Shown here: piece by piece, positions 35,201 to 50,200 of the stretch
How positions within the stretch are numbered: the first letter of the stretch is position 1
Layout of the letters: each line of letters opens with the position of its first letter
NCBI GenBank assembly: GCA_916700875.1
Contig: CAKAKS010000068.1
Coordinates: 27,497,253 to 27,561,252 of the forward strand
Origin: Sebastes aleutianus
Taxonomy: Eukaryota > Chordata > Actinopteri > Perciformes > Sebastidae
Direction: 5' to 3'
Length of the DNA stretch: 64,000 nucleotides
The notes under the pieces: model-generated
Database searches by the model: none
What the model was told of the DNA's origin: nothing
What the model saw: only the letters and a program-made list of their open reading frames with translations
Program-made: the position numbers and the translations under genes

Positions 35201-38200
35201 AACAAAATGATACTACGACAAACTGAGACTTTCTTGACTTGCAAAATGATGTTTTAAATTGAAACATATGTGTGATTCATGGTGCAATTCAATGGAATCA
35301 CAGAAATATTTGCCTCTCGCCTTTGACTATCGTATTGACTGAAGTATAAGGTCCCATGGGGGACACCAGCAGGGGGGGACTTTGCCTCTCTATGGGATAA
35401 GAGAAAAAGAGATATCTGACCTCTCCAGACGACTTGGGTCATTGGGCAGAGGGTGTGTTCCTGGCTTGCTGTTGGTCAGCGCCTCCCAGATGGTCACCTA
35501 GACACAAAGAGGAGGCCGCACAGGAAGTCAGAGAGCAAACACAGGAAGTGGGTAGTGGACAGATAAAGAGATGGTGTAGCATGTAAACACACAGCATCCT
35601 CCCTGCAGGCCTTTTCCTGTTAATGTATGCTAAAGTACCTCTCACTCACACATCACAGTGACAGCCGGCTGGCTTCATTATGAATTATGAACTGACTGAA
35701 TGTAAACTACATCGATCCTGGCCCCGCTTCTTCAGTACGCACGCCCAATATTAATACTATTACTGATATAGCTATTAATATTTATAAGCAACTGTTAAGA
35801 TGAATACACTATCAATGCACATCATACCATTTATACTGAAATCTACATTAATAAACAATAACTCATTTAATGGTTTTGCATTATTTCACAACAAACTGCG
35901 GATAGGGATATTATATTACTATTGATCATTTTCAACAGCATAGCATACATTTTTAGAAGCTGCTTCCTGCATTTTTACTTAATCTTGAGGCCCTCTCCTT
36001 ACCAACACCTTTATCAGACTTGATACATCATTAGTCATCTGAATAAGTCAGAACACTGCATCTCGCTATTTATGATTTCTTTATTTGTGTATTTAATTTG
36101 TTTTTTCTATGTCCTTTTTAATTCAATTGATAGTTAACTAGCCTACTCCTTTTGAGTATGGTTCTTTTTCAGTTTGCAGCCATGTTTGTGTGAGTTTATG
36201 TTTTGTATCTTTTGTATATTTGGTTAACTAAAAAATTGGAAAATAAAATATTCTAAAAAAATAAATAAATCTTGAGGCCCTGTCTTAAAATGTATTTTAA
36301 ATACATTTAATATTTTAGTAAATATTATGCTTACATGGTGCAAATTCCTAAATAAGTTTATGTTTAACCAAATATCACAAACTCACTGACTAACAACAAA
36401 CCTGGGGTAATATTTCAGTATAGAAATATTAGTCGGTTCCTGGGTGAAATGCGTTGGGGGAACGTGTATGCAGGGGGCTCAAATGAGGCCCTCGCAGTGG
36501 GTTTCTCTGGTCCTGTTCCTACATTCTGTCCTATCGGGTCCCTAATTTCATTTCAGTACACAATGAAAACCAAATTAGGGAAACTAGAAGTTTAGTTGAC
36601 ATAGGTCACATCTCACATGACAGTGAATATTTGTGAATCTTGGTTTCATTGACAAAGCTGTGTAGTAATGCGGTGCAAACTCAGACTACTATGAAAACAC
36701 ACATTTTGGTGCGTTCAAGTGATTGTAGGAACTCTCACACCCAAGATATTAAAGTTCAAACCCCTTTAATGCAAAAAAATGACTATATTCACAACGTCTC
36801 CTTATTGTTCCGTACAATATTGCAAGCTCCCAAAAATCAGATCAGGTGAACATCAATGTTGAATGCGGACTACCCCTACGTTTCCTTTGTATGCTGCTTT
36901 TGTCCTGCACCTGCACCAAACGTGTACACCATCCAAATTCTTGACAACCTAACGACGACAAACAATAAATCTCCCAACCTCCCAATCTCTTCAACTTTGA
37001 ATAAATGTTTATGACACTGCAAGTTAGGTTTTAATACTGTAGTCAAATTAAAGGAAACTGTGAATGAAAGATGGGAAATTACAACCTCGTGGTGCGTTTT
37101 AGAAGATGGGCGATTTGTACGGTAGTTAATGCTGTATGTTTTACATGCACTGTAAGCAGTATGGTCCTTTAACGCCTGTCCTGCTTCCAAATTAGAGTTG
37201 TAATTAAAAATGGCACCTTTTTCATCACAGTTAGAAGCAGCAGTACAGCAGCTCAGGACAGCAGGCTGCTGAGGAGGATTATACAAACTACAGCACAAAT
37301 CCACAGCTGCAACCTGGCTTCTGCCTCCTCTACATTCCCCTCCCGTATCCAAGCTGAGAAAACACTGAGGATGTTCTCTGACCTGTCTCACCGAGCCTAT
37401 TTATACTTCTCTCTCTCTCTTTGTACCTCTGGAGAAAGGCCAAGGACTATCAGGACCAGGATCCCTTTTGGATTTCAAACGGCACCTATCCTGAGGCAGC
37501 GTTGAACATAATGGGTCTGGGCTCCGCACATCACGGGCAATTTATTCTGCTTATTGATTTTGCTTCAGTATTGATTGTTTTTATTTTGAAAGCGGTCGCT
37601 TTTTTTCCTACTTCAGTGTGTCTATTTGTCTGGTCTTGCTTGAGTTATTGGTGAATTTACTGCTGTAATTTGTACTGGGTATTTCAAAGGGGGAATATTG
37701 GGCACCTTGGTCGATATGGCGACATGACTTTGTGAACCTTGACGTCAGGCAAAACTTTTGCAATCTGTGCTCAATTAGTACTTTATAAGGAGACACTAGA
37801 GGCATCTATTTTACAAGTGCAAGAGCCAAAATTAGTCAACACAATCAAAGGTGATATAATTGACCATTTGCTAAGACCCTCCCCTTAAAGGCATAGTCAC
37901 ACATGCGTGAATGCAGGTAAGTGACCATCACCTGTCGAGGTGATGTTTGCATGAAAGTTCACCAAAGTTGAACTGCATTTTGAATGCAAAGATACTTCGC
38001 CACTGGAGCGAACATTTTTTAGCCCCTTAGCTCACATAGAATGATCGTGAACGGAAGGCGAACGTTAATTTTGAGCATGTGTGACCATGCCTTAACAGCG
38101 ATTGTCCAATCATAGCTTAGCAACCGTAACTAAGCATGCCAGGTCAGTCAGGCTTTGGACTTCTGATGTTTAAAACAGTGTGCATGTGGCTGTAGTAAGA

Positions 38201-41200
38201 GAGAGGGTTTTTTTTTTTAGCTTTTCCAAAAACAATAGAAAAAGTGCAAGGCATGGATTAAACAGTGTGTTTGTGTGCTCGAGTGCAGTGTTTCCCAAAC
38301 TTTTTTCGGGACCATCGTAACCCAATTCACAATAGGCCTTATCTATAAATAGTGAGAAGAGCGAATTTGTGCATCCATTGAACGTTTACTGCTCATTTTT
38401 GCATCACCTCATATTATCTTGAAAAGGTAAACCAGCCGTTTCGAAGAGATAAAGGTTTGATAAATCACAACTTTGTTTTAGGCATGTGTTATTGAAAACA
38501 TATAAACATGTTAAATACTTTATAAATGAGACCAAATAAATGCATTCAGGCAGAGTTAACAGCCTCTCTCATTCTTTTCATTTCCTCTCATCAGTTAAAC
38601 AATATACATTTAGGTGGAGTTAACAGGCTCTTGTTTTTTTTTCCTCTCATCAGTAAAACATACATAATATACGCTAGCCTTTCATATTAGATTAAATGTA
38701 ATAAGTAGGCTATAATTATCAGAACAATGTGAACATCCAGGCTCCCTCATGTGGTTCAAGGGTGTACTGCAGATACAAATGTTTAATAAAAGACTGGAAG
38801 ATATTCGGCAAATTTGTTTGGCGACCCTAATAATATCTAGTTTGATCGACCTGTGAGTCCCGACCCGATCTAAATGCTCTAATGTAAGCTGCAAAAGTTA
38901 GCAGCTAACTAGCTTCCTACATTGGTAACCGAGCCATCCAAAGCGAAGGAGCATTTCATTTGCTATCTACAGCTAGCTATAGGTTAATTAAAAAAAAAAG
39001 CTTATCTTAATTAGCCAGCGAGCTGATTAAGCTGAACCTTCCAGCAACAGTTGTCATTAGTGGTCACTGGCTAGAAATGAAAAGCCTTTCTCTCTGAAAT
39101 CATTGGTACATCTGCAACCATTATCACTGTAAACTGCATTATGTCATATGTTAGAATGGAAAGCTTAACAGGTGTAGCAACAGTAACCAAGGGGGGCGGA
39201 GCTTACTGAACAGTCAATTAAACAAGGTCTTGTTTTAAGATGTCTGACTGGTGTTTCTTCAATTTCAGAGCAGAAGACTATCTCTCAGGAGTGACACAGT
39301 CAGCTCACCTGATCATATTCGGAGCCGGCCTCCAGCAGACTCTGCTGTATGGCGAACTGCAGCAGGTCCTCCTCCTCATCCCTCATGCTGTCTCTCTGTT
39401 TGCCCCCTAGCATGGAGTATCCAGACGGGGGCTCAAACACACACGGGGGAATCTCTCCGGCTCGACATGACACTGCAGCACACAGGGGGAAGGCAAAGGG
39501 CAAGAGATGGGAAGGAGTGTTATCTAACAGTAGAGGAGATTATACTAAAGGAGAAGAGAAGGGAGAAGGGAAAACAGAACAGTAATTTCTGAGTGAAAGG
39601 AAGATAAATCCAGAGTGAAGTTGCATCAGGTAATTTTCCTTCCAAAGTATTATACTCAACTGCGTGGACTGTAACTCAAGTTAGAGCCTTTCTGCAAGAT
39701 AACATCAACGATTTCAAGAGAGGTTCCTTCTGAGCGGTCACACAATAAACTATATCTTCCCTCTGTGTGGCCGTAGATTTAAACGTGGCTGTTGGGATTT
39801 TGATCAAGTGATAGGATGATGAGTAAGCCATAATCGCCCTCACAACACAAAGAACATAACCTTGCGTCCAACAGCAGTGATTAATACTGCTCATAACTCC
39901 ACTGTGTGGACTAGTGAAGTGTGGTTCAGGTACAGCAGTAAATATTAGTGGAGATTTATACAACAGCTTATTGGAAAAATAATCTGCAGAATATACAGTT
40001 GAGCTGAGAGACTCAACATCTGAAGAAGAAGAAGATGTCAGGAAAGACGTAAGTATAATAGGTGGAGTGTATGGGAGTGTGCTCTTACTGGTGGAACTGG
40101 AGCTGGAGACGCTGGAGGAGTCACTGCCTGGAGATGGGGTGTCTGTCCTCGGGATGTCCCTCTGCCCGTCCCCCTCCACCCCCACTTCGTTGTCAGCACG
40201 GACGCCCGTCCCCTCCTCGCAGCCGTTCAGGTTGCTGAAGGTGATCCTGGCGTTCAGGATGTGGTAGAGAGGGATCTCTGCAGGTGGCGGAGAGAAATAG
40301 AGCAGAAGATGACATTTCTTATTGTTATTATTAAGTCTGCGTCTTTGCATCAGTCTCGACATCCAGTTAACCACGCTTGTCTTTATGTCAATTCTTTTAT
40401 TTTTAGTGAGCACATTTGCAATCTTTTCTGTCCTTTTTACTCACGTCATCCGTCCGTATTCATTTCTTTCCATCCATCTTTGTATCTATTCTAATTTCCC
40501 ATCATCCCCTTTATTTAACCAGCCATCATTTCAACCTCCCTCCCTCCGTCGTTCCATCCATCTCACTCTCCCGGCACTCACCGATCTTGACAGGGAAGCC
40601 AGGCGGCAAACGTAGAGTGATGAAGTCACGCAGCTTAGCGAACAGGGCGTTCGAGATTGCCATGAGATCGATGATAGGCACCACTTGTTCTGCCAGGGAC
40701 AGAGGATGGGACTCGCACAACCACAACTTGGCTTTAAACCTGGAAACAAGAACACAGTCTGAGGATACTGATGAGGTGACCAGTAACAGAGCGTGTTGAT
40801 GAAAATGACCAATTTCTGACTTCAGCATAATTGAAGCAATTTATGTCCTCATTCAAGTGATTAGCTCTTTGGCCAGACGAACACAAAGACATTGATTACA
40901 TCAGCTAACGGCGACTGTCCACAAGCTGCTGAGTCGTGTTCAAATTGAGGCCAATCAATGCTTATATTCTAACTTGTCCGATAATGAACAGAGCATTGAG
41001 AGGCAGCTCTGAAACCTCCGACACTTCATCCTCATGATGTCCTGTCACTTTTTATTAAGTGCTAAAGAACAATGAAACTGACAACTGAAAATGACAGACA
41101 GGCCGATCAGTTAGAGGAACACAGAGCAGATGATTGGACAGCATGTTGGCAGGTGGATGAGAGAAGCAGGGTATCGTTAGCTACATTATAAAGAAACAAC

Positions 41201-44200
41201 ATGCTTCAATTTATCCTGAGAGACACTGCAGGGTTCTTCCATTTTTAGTTTTGTTTCTTTAAGTTAAATAGTGAAGTAAAGATGAGCTGTGTCCATCTTT
41301 CCCTTCAGGATCTCGATGGTCAGCAACCATGGACGGCTGATCTTATCCTGCCTGTATGTGTGTGAGCCTGTCTACTCTTCATCCATCAGTTTGTCAGCTC
41401 TGGCACTTTGCTGTGAGTTTGGAGGGCGACTTCACTGTATGCATGGCTGCCTGTCTGTTTTCCTGTCTGTCTGTGTCACCTCTGGGTCTTGGTGGTGAGC
41501 TGGCACGGGTGGCCGATGTCCCTCTGAGTCGGTGACGAGCCGGGGTTGAAGTATTCCTCGGCCGTCAGCGCTGCAGGGTTGGTCAGCGCAGGAGTCGACA
41601 TCTGGGTCACCAGGGCCTGCAGAAAGTAAATAAAGTGATTCTTCAATATCCTGATGTAACCATGTGTTGCCATTTTAAAGATAGTAAAGCGTTCATTGAT
41701 CCATAATAAAAACAATGAATCAAAACCAGTGACTCAAAGATTACTTTACAAAGTGCAACGATTTCTGGCTTTTCAAACTCTTTGCTATTCTGTGTTGTGG
41801 AACAAAACACTCACCACCTACTGGGATTTCAAGGCTTTCCTCTCACAGTAGCTACTAGGATTTCCAACAGCTCAATGAAAAGCATACTTTGCTCAAAAGC
41901 CCCAAACTAGAAAATGAAAAAGCAGTTTTCTAATTCCAGTATTTTCCATCATTACAGTAGATGTGTTTGTTGGTTCACTGCTCTAATTAGTAGCTCACTG
42001 TCAACTGTTAAGTATGACTTTAGTAAACCTGTCAAAGGCAGGCAACCATTACGGGAGGAGGTAGAGGCCGCTAAAGACTTGTGAGACAGAAGAAAAAGTC
42101 TCTCCGTGCATTTTTCTTCCAATTGCAGTCAATTCATTACAATCAATTTAAGGCATTTTGGCAAAATTGAAACATTACAGCTTTATAGAGGCACAAAGTA
42201 TCGGCAGAATATATGTCAAAGCCAAAAAAAAGCTTTTGCTGAGCAAACACTGGGGTGTATCTCTGTGTTGCGTAGAGAGAATAGAGAGGCATGTAGTAGG
42301 GCAGTAACGGCCGGTGCAATAACCATCTCAGAAAATATCACGGTTTCACGATATACGGTATTACACTATTATTATTTTATTATTGTTAATATTATCATTA
42401 TTATTATTAGTAGTAGTGTTATCAGGTACAATGACCCTTAAAGTAATGAGAACAGAATTATAAACCTGTAACTATAAAATTTTATATTTAGGGCTGTCAA
42501 AGTTAATGTGATAATAACGTGTTAACGCAAATTTGTTTAAACGCCACTATTTTTTTTAATGCATTAACGCAACTTACGATTTTTAGGTTGTAGCGGGCTC
42601 AGTTTTAAAGCTAGAGGAAAGATACTGGTATCATATGAAACCAGAAAACCTAAGAAATCCACTGATACACTAAGTTGTCGCGAAGGAGGCTGAATAACGC
42701 TCCAAACTTATGCTACATTTTGGCGAAGAAAATGGGTTATATGGGGCCACCCACGAGTCTCTATGGACTATGGACAAACATGCGATTAGTTACGATTAAA
42801 TATCTTATTCAATTGACAGCCCTAGTTATATTACTAAAGCATGTTAGTTTACATGTTAGCAGCACTATAGCATGTTAAATTAACTACTAAATGTTAAATG
42901 ACATAAGCTGTGAGCTTTTAAAATAATGTCCTATTATTATTAACAATAAAAACAAAACTGTAGGTGTGCGACAGCGCACGAGGCTGCACCTGTCTGTATC
43001 CTTAACTTACACACTCACTTAGTTTTTTTCAATACCGTAGATAAGCAAATGTACACAGTATGATAACCGTCAACTTTCATACCACGGTATCCCTTGATAC
43101 TAGTATACTGTTACAACCCTATGCTTGGAGTTGAAAAGAGCAGAGGTGACAGTGAGGGGGAGCAAGTGAAAAGACGAAGAGAAGGAGGGACGTATGAGTC
43201 ATAGGAGCTCTCCAGCAGAAACAAATTTAAAAAAACATAATCAATATTTGAGAGCAGGTTGGAGCCTCTGACTTATTGTTTTACTCTGCAGGCATGCTCT
43301 CCTGTTGACACTGTGGACCAGGATTCATACTCTCTGTCCATCCAAAGAGGGGAGGCGATGGACGGTGATGATGCTAATAATGAAGATGATGATTCATTCA
43401 GCACCAGAACCCATTAATCACTGCTTTCAACATCCCCGTTACAAACTCAACCACTGCGTGTTTGTAATTCATTAGATTGGGTTTGCAAAGATTTTATGAC
43501 ATTTCCTCAACCCACAGACCAAACAAAATGTAATCCTTCATTTAAAATTAACTCTAGAAAATCACCACGATTGGACATTAATGTTTTAACCTCCTCCACT
43601 CCTTGAGGACGTCGGCGGTCTCGGACGACTTTACCTTCTTTCAGAGGCTTTAACACAAACTGCAACTTCCACTGTACATTCACTTGACCTTCTCAAAGCT
43701 AAACTTGCTGAGACTCTTGTTGATCCAATGAGCCTAACTGTATTAAAGTGTTATGATGTTAGTCCCCATAGTAGCCATTTCATTTAGCGAGACTATTTCT
43801 TGAAACTTGATACTCACTGTCTAAAATGACCTGTTGTGACCTCTAGGATAATCACAGCCTCATGAAACTTTACTGCAACAAACTACAGACCTAGAGCATT
43901 CAGAGGATGGATGGCTTCCCTAGGTACGTTGACAATAATGGGGTTTCTGAGCAGTTTCCAGAGCAGAAGTGCTCGCCATCTAGTCACCGAAAAATGAAAT
44001 TCTTGCAGAAAGCTCCAAATGTCAAAAGTTTTTGAAACCAAATCACAGCATGGCTTTTTCTATGGTGTTCCTCAAGGTCTTGATGTCTTAATGTGGTAAT
44101 TAGGAGGGATTATTGATAATTTTTTATCAATTCCTGAGTGGTAAATTTTTTTTTAAATTTAGCACCAAATCTGTAACAAATGGCATCAAAACAAAAATTG

Positions 44201-47200
44201 CTGCAAAACTTATGAGACATAATAAAGCATGGGAATGGCCATCATATACTTCAATCATACTGTTCTAAACCCTTATTCAAAACGTTTATTTCTGATTTAT
44301 GACTAGAACAACTTGACACGCAGTGCTGAGCTGCATCTCAAATTCATCTTCAGGTTCCCAGCTTTCAGATGATGTACACCACTTCTATGTGACATCTACT
44401 GTTGACCTGCTATCTCCCCCTAAATACCCCCTGTACCCCCCTAAAAAAAGACAAAAATGGGTCTATAATAAAGAGGTGTGGAGTGGAAAAGGTTAATATC
44501 TACATAAACTGTCCACTTACCGCGTTGTTAGGCCCCATGTGTTGCTCAGCGATCCCAAGGAAGTTCTGCAGTGGAGTCTTCCCACCTGCTCAGCGACAAA
44601 CAGCATTGACGAGTTAGACTGAGAGACTGTAGTTACACAATGTACAAACTCAAACTGTCCTGTTAGTCTGAGCTGTATAAACTCTCACTACACTACAGAG
44701 CACCCAACGCTGGCTTCAGTTGGTGCTCGTTTATCAAGAGATGATGAAGCACGGGCTCGTTAATCTCCACTGTGTGGCGTCTGCGGTGTCATTCTGCTCT
44801 ACAATGTATTGCTCAAGATGAATTATTGCATTGTGTTGTTGTCTCATCATCAACTATGAGCCAGGATTAAATGAACAAAACCACACTGTACTGAATTAAA
44901 TCTAACTGAAGTAAATTATGCTTTTATGAGAGTAGAGTCACTTTAAAATATGCTCTAAATATCAGTGGATCTGAAACTAACGGCAATATGAATTTCATTT
45001 CACAGTTAAAGATATTAATACTATGTAGTCAGTATAGGCTAACTGCCTTCAATGTATCTCTGGACCCCGAACATCATCTTTCTAAATCATATTCTAGTCC
45101 ACTTTGCCTGAGTGTACACAGTATTATACGCACAGCAACATGTGTAAGTTACTGTCACCATTAGACTGCATTAAAAAACAAGGATCTCTAAGTTTGTTAA
45201 ACAACTACATGATGAAAACACACTCTCTGAAAATGACAAGCGCTTTGAAGAGCCTTTAGGGATCTTCAGACTGCAACAGTAGGAGAACTGTATTCGGGTC
45301 TTGGAGGAAAGAAAAAAGAGCTCTTTAGGGAGTGTCAAGCTGTCTTCTTTGGATTTTAAAGACCCTCTCCAGACACGTAGAAATACTCTGCTTCGCATAA
45401 TAATTTGTGTCTGATATTGTTTTCCTTATTCTTAAAATTACATCTACTGTTTCTCCCTCATTAAAACAACCAGAAATCTATGAATATGCAAATATTGTTC
45501 CTTTCAAAAGCTTAACTGTTGGGACATACAGTCTGTACAGATATTACGCCGCGTTCCAAGTTGAAATTTCCAACTTTGGACCTCCAAGCGTTTACAGGTG
45601 CACGATGCCAAAACCATGACTGAATGTGACAAACTGTTTCTTTGGCAAGTGTTTACACAATTGAACTCCCAGCAGTGCATTTTTTGGGGCATTTTCACGG
45701 TTTCCCAAATAACTTTTATGCAGAGAAGATAACTTTCAGAGATTGTTTACTGTAACCAGCTACCTAATAACATTGGCGACATATTTTTGACATAAATATA
45801 CATGCAGAACAGGTTTTACTATATGATAGTTATATTATTTTAATCAAATACAGGCAAATATACTTTAGGTTGCCTTTTCGTTGAAGGTTTACCATTTACA
45901 ATATGCGCTTCAATTGTTGTGTGATGTCAGACAACTGCTTCTTCATGAAGTCGGGGTAGATGGATTTGCCCCCCTTTTTCAGACTTTTAATAATAGGAGG
46001 TTGGACATTTTCGACTTCCGAGTTGTCTGGAACGCAGCATTAAACTCAGATTTAGGGTGATCACAGAGAAACTTTCCTCCTTCAGCAGATGAATATGAAA
46101 ACGGCCTTCTAGTGTCAAACTCTGCACATGCATCATTCTGCACAGTGAAGCTCAAAGATCCAAGTGAAGTACCAACAAGCAAAACACATTTCTGAGTGGA
46201 GGGAGACTTTAAATTCCCTGAAGTATTTCTCTACAACATTAAGAATTCATAATTAAATAAGCAACAATCAAAGTTCAAATACATCTTAAGCTGGGCATAC
46301 ACTTTACGATTTCCTACTCCTACCGTACGAGTAGATTGTTTGCGATGTAAAACCAAAGCTCACGAATAATGTGCTCACACTGTACGGTCCGATCGTCAGC
46401 CACGACCTGAGTGCTCACACTGTACATGTAAAATAGAAAAAAAACACTACCAGTTCTGGCTGTTGTTGTTGACAGTTGTCAATAAAGATTAATTTGAAAG
46501 CTCAGAGGCAAGTAAAGTTTGTTTGGTAGCAGAGGTCTGTACGGGTCACAATGCTAACACGGCAGAAACGTGATGCCTTGATCATCTGTGCCATCATGTC
46601 TATTGAAATGTCTAAAAAAACAGGCGCTGGTGTATATGGACTCGCAGGTGGCGAGGACGATGTGGACAGTATGGCTTGTCCATTTTGCAGAGAGAATTGG
46701 AGGTAAACTAGCTATGTTTTACTGTATCTATTTTACATAGTTATCTTGATAACTATGTTCTGATTACTGTAAATAAAGCAGAAAAAAGGCACAGACGTTG
46801 GGGACTGGCTCGTGGCTCTGTTGGTCAGTTCTAATTGGTACTTGACATCACCCTTTTTCTAACTGAGCCCACTGCAAACCAGAGAGAAAAGCACAGAGCA
46901 AAACACAAACACAGTGTGTGAAATAACCCAAACTGTTGTAACTTTAGCAGAAAATAATGAGGACTGTGTAGGATCCCATCATTCATTGTAAAAAGCTGAT
47001 TGAGAACACAAGATTTCAGGGTCCCACAATGAAGGAACCCTTTGTTTCTAGAGTGCCACGGGAATACCAGCAGCTGCTGCTCATTTAGATAAGAAAGAAA
47101 TATGAGCAGGAAAGAAAACATGACACATTGCTAGTGTGTGGCTTGTACTTTCAGACAGGACTGGTGCTGTGGTTGTCCTCACTAACCAGAAACTGAACCG

Positions 47201-50200
47201 AAGTGCAAAAAGCAATGCAAAGGTCCATCAGTTAGTGTTAATGACAGTGGCGTCGTGGTGTGGTTTCAAGTGTCCACATTTTGACCTTAAGCCCGTTGAT
47301 CTGTCTGCAACTGCTGCATGACTCAAGGTACAGTAAGTGTGTTTCTCTTAGGATATATAGAACACTGGAAAGTTTTTCATAGTGTTGACAAAATGATGAT
47401 AAGCAGCACAAGGGAAGGGCAAACGCAGTGAGTCACTCAGTCAGGAGACAGTATAGCGGCTCCCCTCCTGTATATTAGCAGAGTGAAGATGGGAATTATG
47501 ACCTGGGAGAGCGGAGCCCTCAGAGGAGCATGTGATGGTTGATCCTCGCTGACAGTCCGGGGAGGGAAGCCTGCTAATCCTGTTTGATTTATGATCTGAA
47601 CCAGAAAACAAGACGGAGCCACCGAGCCAACGTTACAGACCGTTAGCCGGAGCCACGGGGTGATCTCATCGAGCTCAGGTGAGAGGGATTACTCATCAGT
47701 GAGTCTTTTATCGGACATGTCGTAGCACTTGGGCTGAGGGTTACAGCGGCACAGAGGGGATAATGGAGAAATTCAGCTGCTGCGCCTGCAGCTGTGATGC
47801 ACCTGAGCACAATGAACACCTTTAAGGCCTAAGAGGAGACGATGTCGAAGGCACTGAAGTACAGCTGACGAAATAAAGTGACTTCATGGTTGATCATGCT
47901 CATGTTTTCTGGTCTTGTCCCTCTATTCAGACTTTCTGGAAGGATGTAGCAACAATCATCTAGTCAGTTTGTTATTCACATCCCTCTATCTCAGATATAT
48001 CCCTGACAGGCTAAGTGAAGATGATACCTACCTCCTAAAGATCTTGCTGGCAGCATTTAAGAAGGTTATTTACAAAATATTGGCTTCAGAAAAATTGCCC
48101 AACTGCTGACCTTTGTTTGCTTTTTTTTCATTTGTTTCTCATTGACTTTTTGCCCCCTCGTCTTGTAAAATGAAAATTTGTCATGAATAAAAAGTAAAAA
48201 ATATAAATAAATAAAGTGACTTACCTTTTATCTTGTTCTTGTTCTGGTCTGACAGGTGGTCAGTTCTGGTCCTGGTGATCAGCTCCACATTGGATGCTGC
48301 GTACACCTGAAAGAGGAAGAGACAATTAACTCTTGTGTTCTGCTGACATTGGCTTAACGTCCTTGTTGTTTGGTACCCCACTGCTGTATGTATGTATAAT
48401 AATAATAATAATAAGAAAAATAAGGATAAGAAGAAGAAGAAGAAGAATTGCAAAATCAACCATTTATTCCTTTAAAGGTACGTGTGTAGGATTTGATGGC
48501 ATCTAGTGGTGTGGTTGCAGACTGCAACCAACTGAGTACCCCTCCACCCACTCCTCCCTTTCCAAAACTGCGGTAACGTGAGCCGCCGAGTGCAAAACTA
48601 TGGTAACGCTGTTCGCTTCGCTCATCATTTGCAGATTCCATAAACATGATGAAATACAGAAATGAGCATGAAGCATTGTTATTGCATTGAATAAGGAAAT
48701 ATTTTATGTTTGCTTTGTTATATGGACTGCGCATGAACAAATAAACGTTGCTTTTGTTTGAAAAAAAGTTCCTTCTCAGACAAGGAAATGTAGTATGTTA
48801 CCCTAGTACATAGTGATATAACTTTGGTCGATTAGGTCTATGCAACCCCAAACAGAATACCAAAAATGTACATAACCTATCAAACCCCTTGTTCCTGCTC
48901 TGCTTCCTACAGCTCAACTCCTTCAAGCTACAGTTCACAGCAGAATACTGGAATTCCTCACTAGTGACCACAAAAAAGGAAATACTGATTAAAAATTGAG
49001 CAAGCTTTACACTGGACGCCGGACAAGTGGAGGCAAGAGCAGCTCAACAGGAGTTGTCTGTTTACGTTTGTACCTCTAAATCATTGATGCAGAAAATAGG
49101 TGCTTTTCAGGCAGCAGTATTTTACTGTAGAGCCTGTCTGAAGTGCTTTTAAACCACTAGTGACAGATGGTCCTGGGTGTCCGACTCCCATCTATCCCTT
49201 CAGGGGGTCAAGAAAACAAATCGGGTCAAGGTAATGCATGTGTCTGCGCGATAGATATTCTTTTTTAACTAATTTGAAAGGCCATCTGGTCTTTTATATA
49301 CTCATGAATTTTCCTCATTTGAGGGTAAAGAATTCTGGTTTCAGAAATTCATCTGTCGTTATTTCAAAATATAGAAGGTTATGTCGTCAAAAGGTTTTAA
49401 AATAACTTTGGGAGTGATTCTTTCTGGAAATGAAACTCTTCAAGTGGAGTGGACTTTTAGGAAATATCAAACTGAGCTCTGACAGCAGTGGTGTCTCTGG
49501 ACAGTGTGAGAGATCAGTGAGCTGTCCGAGCAGCATACCTTGGCTTCATATCCATTCACCGTCTCAGTCTTCTCGCTCCTCCAGCCCAGTATACCCGTCT
49601 TGTTCCTGCAAACAGATTCATCACATCCAACATCAGTTCTGGTCTCAACACACAGTTGCAATCACAGTTGGTGTAGATTATCCGCCTGTCCCAAACAATC
49701 TGCAGATATGTACCTGAGAGGATATCATAAATACAGATTAGATTGAAACTCACAGGCTCTGGGTTTTTCTCTATAATATGGAGCCTGAAAACAATGCAGC
49801 CATTGTCCTTGCTTGTCGACTGTGAAGATCAACAGTTCAGCGTGCAATTAGGAAGTCTGCCCAGAAGTTAGTGAGGCGTATCCCATCTTCATGATCTATT
49901 CACATCACTGAACTCCTTCAGGACCAAACCACAGAAAGTCAGTTTCTGGGATGATTTTCACATTATTAGCACATGTGTTTTGAGGTCATGCTATCTTTGA
50001 AATGATATCGGGTATTTTTTTTTTATATTAATCATATTTTAAATATATGACAATTTAGGAAGAAAGGTTTTGGGGGATTTTCAGCCATGTGGTGGCAAAG
50101 TCTGTCAGAGAAATGCAGTAACTTTGGTAATTATCTGACAATTTATCTAAGGGTGCTCCGATCAATCAGCCACGATCATTATCGGACGATATTCCTTCTA

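Larger units (their letters stand above)
32263..35420 (-). other. ankrd13b: ankrd13b last intron
   Basis: A 3.2-kb intron containing a MITE piece (32980-33150), a short CA tract near 33918-33937, a dispersed-repeat copy (34440-34660) and a THAP-bearing transposon relic (34695-35393). Apart from a possible cryptic 36-nt exon at 35011-35046, nothing coding was recognised. Confidence 0.8.
41617..44520 (-). other. ankrd13b: ankrd13b intron 9
   Basis: A 2.9-kb intron dominated by a hAT-like element with another hAT-like element inside it (42297-43121). No exon was recognised elsewhere. Confidence 0.8.

Noticed and set aside
36876..37391. 171-codon open frame on the - strand in ankrd13b intron 13
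   Set aside because: No recognisable domain or motif, no splice relation to neighbouring exons, and ordinary intronic composition.
47885..48208. Possible functional reverse transcriptase gene
   Set aside because: Only a short C-terminal part remains, with a frameshift and stops; it is a dead 5'-truncated insert.
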